Shown piece by piece: positions 58,095 through 64,000 of a DNA stretch of 64,000 bases. The position numbers and the translations under genes are program-made. The notes beneath the pieces were generated by a model that saw only the letters and a list, made by a program, of their open reading frames with translations, was not told the origin of the DNA and searched no databases. Numbering within the stretch: the first letter of the stretch is position 1; every line of letters begins with the position of its first letter. The stretch comes from Trichoplax sp. H2 (lineage: Eukaryota; Placozoa; Uniplacotomia; Trichoplacea), in assembly GCA_003344405.1 (NCBI GenBank), contig NOWV01000073.1:1-64000 (forward strand). Direction: 5' to 3'.

Positions 58095-59915
58095 TTAATT
58101 ACATCCATTAACTATAGCATCAACTGATAGCAATAATACTACCATATCGATGTCATAATTCCAGGGTTTAACGGATATACTATCGTCTATTAAAATCGTT
58201 TTACTTGCATCTGTTACTTCATTCTGTAGCATCATCATGTAACTACTACCAACTTGAAATCCAAAGCATTGGCATCTTAACATTTCTTTTCGTAACTGGA
58301 AATTGTGTATATGGACTTTTGACATAGACTTAAATCTATTCTGTTTATAAACAATAGCTGAACTTATCCTAATGGTTATCCATCCTTTATCCTCTTTTAT
58401 CGATAGAACTCTACCTTTTATAACTGATCATGAAATAAGAGCATTGGCGTTACTAGTACTATCATCTCATTCTTATCTCAATATGAATATTTTTGTATCA
58501 AAGCTTACTTTTAATCTTTTAAATTATTGAAATAGTCTTACCGGAATCTGCTCGGCAGTAACTTTGTTTATTTATTCTCTGTCGGCTATAATCGCATGCT
58601 TTACAATCTAGAAAGGATAAAATGCATGTTTCTAAAAGTAACTAGTAGATTTTACTGGCCTATCGTTACTTTGTCACTGTCAGTGGAACTGTGAATGTAA
58701 TCTACGTTGTGAGAAATTGATTCATAAGACACTGTATCAAAGTATCTGCAGGGCCTATACATATTGACTACTACTGGGATTTAGTTCATTCATATCGGTG
58801 ATAGATAATTTTCAATTAATTGTAAGTTCTTTCATGACTTACCTTTGAAATAGTACGTCTCTTCTTTGCTTTGTATTCCTATGGAAGAGATACGTGCATT
58901 TGTAGTCAGTTTTAGAAATCAGTAGTATACTTATAAAATGAAAGATAATTTAGTTAGAACTGCAATTATAGCATATTAGTAAAATACTGAAATTTTCGAT
59001 AGCATATTGGTAAATGAGAAATTATACAGTGGCAAATCAGTAATTTTCCCTGAAGAAGATTGAGTACATTATAATTTGTTTAATCAATTTAAATTTATCA
59101 GGCCTTTTTAAAGTTACCTGTAAAATTTTTTATTGGGATTCCAGGTTTCAAAAATCGTATTTCTAGCAGATTAGTTAATGCAAAATTTGAAAGTGGAAAT
59201 TGATAGCAAGAAATATTTTAAATTGCAAATTATGCATCATAAAATTGGCAGTTACTTAATTTAGTAGCAAAAGTTATGCAGGCTTACTGATGCATGGTTG
59301 AACGGGTGCTGATGTTTTAAAATATCCATGATCACATTCATCACATTTTAAGCCAACAGAACCTTCTCTGCATTTGCACTGGGCCGTAGTTTGATCACAA
59401 TTACTATTCAAAGAGCCATGAGGATTGCATTGGCATTCTACTCATATTTTTTTTAGTCGTCAATAATAGAAAATCATAATTAAAGGTTCTTCATTAATAA
59501 ACTATGCGTATATTATCACGAAATATGCGTATGTAGATATTTAGAGTGAAAGTTTTATAATAGATATATTTATTAAAAAAAATTTTACTAATCTGATAAA
59601 TAGTTTTTAAATGAGGATCAATCTTAATTACGTACTGTTACAAGGGGAATCTAACTTTTCCGAAGGATGACGATAATAACCACTTTTGCATCGCTCACAC
59701 TGGTCACCAGTAGTTCCATTTTGACAATCCACACAAATTGGCTGACTCATATTATCATAAGCAGATGATGGATAGAGATCTGTAATATTTGGCGTGCAAT
59801 TCACTGCGTGCTCATGGCACTGGCATTTATTTATATCAGGTCGTGGAGGAGAGGCAAACACTGAAGTAAATAGTACTATAACTAACAAAATGATGAAAGT
59901 AGGGCAGTTTTCCAT
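58095..59915 (-). CDS. Small secreted protein with two laminin-type EGF domains
   Basis: Extracellular protein. Model: exons 59915-59636, 59437-59288, 58878-58843, 58731-58670, 58295-58095, phases 1-1-1-0, total 242 aa. Exon 1 gives a signal peptide (about 1-21) and a first laminin-type EGF module (CQCHEHAVNC...CVDCQNGTTGDQCERCKSGYY...PC). Exon 2 gives a second (CQCNPHGS...CKCREGSVGLKCDECDHGYF...PC) and is a symmetric phase 1-1 module, as is usual for LE exons. These two exons are secure. Exons 3-5 rest on open frame, good splice sites (GTAAGT donor after exon 3) and phase only; they encode an unassigned C-terminal region ending VNGCN, with no clear membrane helix. LE pairs occur in laminins, netrins, attractin/MEGF8 and others; the short length matches none of these. 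Confidence 0.75.
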
Positions 59916-62183
59916 TTTAGATTACTTTACTTATCCTAACCTTAGATTAACTGATGTATGGCAATGAATCATATTATATACCTTCTGATATTCATTCAGT
60001 TCTATTGATGGAAATCAGTCGTATGCTATAGAAGGAAGTGATTATTTACGCCCCCTTTCTATGGAATAACGGTATAGATGATCATGCTGACGGTCAAAAT
60101 GGCCTAAACAATGCCATCACACTATTTCACAATAGTCATGCTTGTCTTATTTAGCGCTACTAATATAATCCTACATGATATCATCAATCCTCTAAGGTCC
60201 TTAAAAGTATACTACAGTCCCTAACGTTATAAATGAATTATCATGCTCATGAAAGAATTGAATGCCACATTTTCTGATATTTTAGGTATGAAGATGACTC
60301 ATGTTCTTATAAATAATAGATTATATTTAACTTATGACTTTTCTTTATTAAGGTAATTCTTGACTATAGATTACTCTAATTTCAGCGTAATTATTCTATT
60401 GATTGAATAATTTATTGTTTTCACCCTTATTAAAGCGATATAAACTATATTTCCATGCCCATTATAAAAACCAAATTGTCCATTCACAGTATCAAATGGA
60501 CACAGAACAAAATTCATTACAGTCTACTAAGTTCGCTAGCTCACCAAATTTAGATCAGATTTATTCACCATCAATCCATTTAGAGCATTACTGGTAATAT
60601 TGTATTACTTAAATGCTGTAATATACAATTTATCCTTAAGCGTACTTGACGAAGAGATGCATATATCCACGTAACAATGGCAATCAACGATGCCATATGC
60701 CTATATCTTAAAATAATGGATGAAATAGATTACTATCTTAACAGTTCTGATAAATACTGACATCTTAAATTGTAGATTTTTACAATTTAGGTAAAAAAAT
60801 AAAGATAACTGGCTCACACCATATTTTAACATAAAAAAAATCATAATGTCGCCTCTGTAGAGGAGAAATGTACACAGTAGAGAAAAGTTCGTACCATAGC
60901 TACGGTGCAAAACTCATGACACTACCGCGCAAAACTCAAAGTGCTCAAAGTTCTATTTAGGTATCACTTCTAAATTAGTTCTTCCAGTACAACTTCTATT
61001 TCGTTTAAAGTAAAGTTAAGCTTGTAGGAGGAGATGCTATTTGCGTATAATTATCTTTGCAGCCTTTGAAATGGACGGAATTAAGAGATGCTGTATTTGG
61101 TATCAAGTTGAATGTTGATCTAGGATAGGTGAATTATTATTGCTTGCCAGTAAATATAAGATACAGAATCTGATTTAACGATTTCCCCTCCCCTTGTATT
61201 AGATCTTGTAGTAATAATGACAACAGTAAACTCTAGTCATTGTTACTACTTCTCTTTCTCAGAATTTAATAGCTAAACAATCAAGCACTTGATTAAGAAT
61301 TTGCTGGCGATTAGTACAAATTATATTACCTTACCCTTCCGATTAGCATCATTAATCATTCTTGTTTCCGACTCTGATTGCTTCAATAAATGAAGCGTCG
61401 ATAGGAACGAAACACCTACAGTATACGGAGATTATTTTCAATTTCTTTTATTTGGGCAATTAATTAATTATATATACATTTGACAAGCCGATTCATTGAT
61501 TCTGTTTTATATCTTGTAAACGACTTCCCGCTGGGATCAGTGAATATTACAATGCGACTCACCATATCATCCTGCATTTTTACTTTGTACCACCTGGGTA
61601 TCAATACTGTATTAAGCTAATAAGTATATGTTGTACTGTTATTTTAAGCTACATTCTATTCATATAGGTAGCAGTTTAATTATAGTTACAATCTTACAGA
61701 AAGTTTACTCCCATCATTAACGTGCACGCGCTTAGTATGGTAATGAACAGCTTATTGATTACGCTTCCGTATATTAATTATCTTCTTAATGATGATGTTG
61801 TACTAGTCACAGCTAGAGTCGAAATCGATGGCAGTTTGGTATTCCATGAATGTGTAGGACATGGATCTGCTTATATTTTGTTATCATACTTCACAAACAT
61901 TCTCAATTTTAAACAGCTTTTAAACCCAGCACGTTAAAATTTCGCTTAATTTATCAAACACATCTACCACAAAGACATTTGTGAACGAACTCAGTTCTAG
62001 CAATGAATTACAGATCGGTGGCAATATGTCAGATAAGGTAATCAAATTCTAATGTGAAATGCTAAATCAAGAAGTATGCAGCACGTGCCTCAAGTAAATA
62101 GCAATGTGTCTAAGTCAAATATCCGGGCTCACGTCATTTCTCGACACTTGGTTCCTCTTTCGGATCCCACCGCTGCCACCAAT
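59916..62183. other. Unassigned stretch with two weak coding hints and the retrotransposon internal end
   Basis: An ATG frame at 60496-60593 (+, 32 codons, Ser/Gln-rich, donor GTAATA) could be a first exon, and a stretch after an acceptor at 61063 is open for about 20 codons, but their phases do not agree. A 71-codon frame at 61722-61937 (+) opens at GTG and has no known motif. The right-hand 100-200 bp belong to the retrotransposon whose LTR starts at 62184. None of these is called as a gene. Confidence 0.35.
62160..62181 (-). other. Retrotransposon tRNA primer-binding site
   Basis: On the minus strand TGGTGGCAGCGGTGGGAT and the following CCG begin 2 nt after the LTR end. It starts with TGG, complementary to the tRNA 3' CCA, and the rest would pair with an acceptor stem and T-arm ending ...CCCACCGCTGCCA. 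This is the standard position and form of a reverse-transcription primer site. I cannot say which tRNA it matches. Confidence 0.75.
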
Positions 62184-62505
62184 TGTCATAAACCAGCTTC
62201 GTGACAAGAGTAACGTAAAACAAATCTCGAAATTACTATAGTCTCCGGGATTCAGTATCCCTACTCACAAGAATTTAGACGCCTTTGATTCTACGTTAAA
62301 ACAGCTATACAATTGAGAACTGCTTTATTCAACTATCTGACGGGCTTATATACCCTTCTACAGCAGCTAACATTCACAAGTCATCTTATAAAAATACTTG
62401 GGTGAGAACATCTACTAACTAGTTTTTCACAGTCGGACTACAATATGTCCATTCACAGAATCATTTCAGTACACATTACAGCACAGCAATAAATTTACTG
62501 TAACA
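62184..62505 (-). mobile_element. LTR C with adjoining primer-binding site (5' LTR of a truncated retrotransposon)
   Basis: A 322-bp LTR bounded by TG...CA. On the minus strand it starts TGTTACAG, has a TATATAAG-type box (+ 62345-62353), an AATAAA (+ 62324-62329) and ends TGACA, followed by a 2-nt spacer and the primer-binding site. Both ends resemble LTRs A and B (start TGTTACAG/TGTGACAG; the TGTCA...CAGCTT...ACAAG..AACG block; ACGCCT...ACGTTAAA), but it is half as long, so it is a related subfamily or internally deleted. Internal sequence runs toward lower coordinates, but no gag or pol frame and no second LTR were found, so the element is truncated. The outer flank is CATTT; its partner duplication is not in view. 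Confidence 0.8.
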
Positions 62506-63278
62506 CATTTATAATTAGAGTAATTCCTATTGTAAGTGACTAGTTGTAATATAATATCACTATATTATATTAACCAAATTTAGATATCTATTTCTTCACG
62601 GTAGTTCGTACCGTGACATATATGTGTAAGTACTAAATGAGTATAGCTTGGAAAGGTAGCCCGTTGAAAGATACATGTTAAGGGGTATTATCATACCAGC
62701 TAACTGCAAATTGGTAATTGGCATAAAGCTGATGTTGCTTAACAAGAATTACTAGCTAGTCTATCAAGCAGTTTCCCTCTGTTGTCAACTACCTTCCAAT
62801 CATAGTAGTCCTGTAGAGATTGAATAATGTCAGGCTTTATAATGATTCATCAATTAGCTTGGATACAGTTTTCGTTTTAAAGCAAATCGGTAGCATATAG
62901 TGGACTTGATTTATTATTAATGGATGTCACGGTATTTTACGAGATAAAAATTGCACATAACTTTAAAGGTCATCTTTAATTAAACTAACCCAAGTTAAAC
63001 ATATTTTATATCAATGAAGATTAATCATACCCGTATGACAGAAAAATGGGTTATAGCTTCCATAACTCAATACAAAATCAAGCACGCTATGATCAAAGAT
63101 TATAAATGATGATTATGAACTAAAGTGTTGATAATGATAATATAATTGTAAAATCAGTAAGCAAATTGATAAAATATGATATAGCATAAAAGATACTCAT
63201 TTAGGATTTATTCTTAGTCAGTATGGTCAGTTTAAACTAAATCGTCTAAAAGGTCAATAATGATTTCAGTTACAATTG
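62506..63278. other. Flank of LTR C and 3' region of phosphoserine phosphatase
   Basis: Contains a perfect 8-bp hairpin (TCACGGTA / TACCGTGA, 62596-62616) and, on the minus strand, AATAAA (63212-63207) about 67 nt after the phosphoserine phosphatase stop. No gene is supported. Confidence 0.5.
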
Positions 63279-64000
63279 TTAGGCCGATTTTAAAGCTTCG
63301 TAAAGTTCTGCCATATCAGTAGCAAACCATTTAGCTCCATTCTTGACTTTTTCTCTTACTACATTTCCTCCAAAGCCAATAAATGCGTCCTAATTTAAAT
63401 ATTTTGTCGCAAATAATTAACTTTACAGCACATGTAAAAAATGCCAACACTTATATACTCGAGTGGCTAACTAGTGTAAAAGATCATAGAACTTTTACAT
63501 GCCGATTGCAACACGTCAAGATTATCATTTAAAGTCAATACTTACAGCAGGTGGACATGCTTCCATATCAGTTGCACCGTCACCAATCATAACAACGCTT
63601 CATTTAAAATGATACTTAATTAATAAATATCGGTACTATTGTTTTAACGAGGAGAAGAGAAATGATAATGTTCGAGATGCATAAGTATTATTAAAGTACA
63701 TACTTTTTATAGTTGTATAACGATTTTAGGTGTGCAACAACTCTCGGTTTTCCACCGGATTCAGAGGTCGGTTGAGATTCGTCAAATCCTGCGTATTCAC
63801 CTAATTAATTGTGTTGTGTATCGTTTAGATCCATGCATAGCACAAGCACTTAAAAGAATCATAACTAGAGGATGATTAATAAATACTCGTACATTACGTA
63901 ATCTATGAAGGATTGCAATTTTTGGTTACCGTTGTAGAAAAATAACAATCGATTTGCGAAAATGTTTTCGAAAGGTATATTTAAAACTGTGGCAACAGGT
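63279..64000 (-). CDS. PSPH: Phosphoserine phosphatase, 3' part (window edge)
   Basis: Catalyses the last step of serine synthesis, phosphoserine to serine, in the cytoplasm (HAD superfamily, Mg-dependent). Four exons are visible: beyond 64000-63930 (cut by the window edge), 63800-63704, 63597-63546 and 63389-63279. Phases agree at every junction (1, 2, 0). Family blocks in order: NIPFENIFANRLLFFYNGEYAGFDESQ read across the first junction, the ESGGK segment, MIGDGATDMEACPPADAFIGFGGN with the metal-binding aspartates of HAD motif IV, and the C-terminal AKWFATDMAELYEAL. The N-terminal half, with the DxDxT nucleophile motif, lies outside the window. Introns are 156 bp or shorter. AATAAA follows the stop by about 67 nt. 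Confidence 0.96.

Noticed and set aside
62150-62182. A tRNA gene ending in CGCTGCCACCA
   Set aside because: Animal tRNA genes do not encode CCA, and no tRNA body precedes it. The position 2 nt from an LTR end fits a primer-binding site.

Overview
The window is nuclear DNA from an animal. It is A+T-rich (roughly two-thirds by eye) and gene-poor. Genes contain spliceosomal GT-AG introns, mostly 70-400 bp. The gene set is animal: an ERK5 kinase with its long C-terminal tail, a rhodopsin-class receptor, a protein with laminin-type EGF modules, a leucine-rich-repeat membrane protein, a lysosomal phospholipase B-like protein and phosphoserine phosphatase. Base composition, short introns and sparse intergenic DNA best fit an early-branching animal, and a placozoan such as Trichoplax is my preferred guess. 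That is an inference; no marker here settles it.

Layout. 1-20.7 kb: two related single-exon genes for small secreted eight-cysteine (cystine-knot-like) proteins, at 6.4 kb (-) and 20.4 kb (+), each with a TATA box. Between them lie two ~630-bp LTRs of one retrotransposon family in opposite orientation, each with its own 5-bp target duplication. 22.8-26.6 kb: ERK5/MAPK7 (-), three exons, 892 aa. 26.6-28.2 kb: head-to-head intergenic region with GTAC-rich repeats, a foldback and two perfect hairpins/palindromes. 28.2-32.8 kb: phospholipase B-like gene (+), eleven exons including one of 13 nt, 542 aa; its large first intron holds a degenerate tandem array. 33-46 kb: gene-poor, with several low-copy tandem duplications and one LRR-like orphan reading frame. 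46.0-47.0 kb: intronless class A GPCR (-). 52.1-54.3 kb: LRR transmembrane protein (+), three exons. 55.6-56.3 kb: two more tandem duplications. 58.1-59.9 kb: secreted laminin-EGF protein (-). 62.2-62.5 kb: third LTR, with an adjacent tRNA primer-binding site. 63.3-64.0 kb: 3' half of phosphoserine phosphatase (-), cut by the window edge.

The genes do not form an obvious pathway. MAPK7 and the phospholipase gene share one divergent promoter region. The exon models come from reading frames, splice signals and phase agreement at every junction; no transcript data were used. I did not find a clearly new multi-gene system. The most noteworthy items are the paired cystine-knot-like secreted proteins, the LTR family with intact target duplications, the structured divergent promoter, and an apparent excess of the TACTGTA/TACAGTA heptamer.
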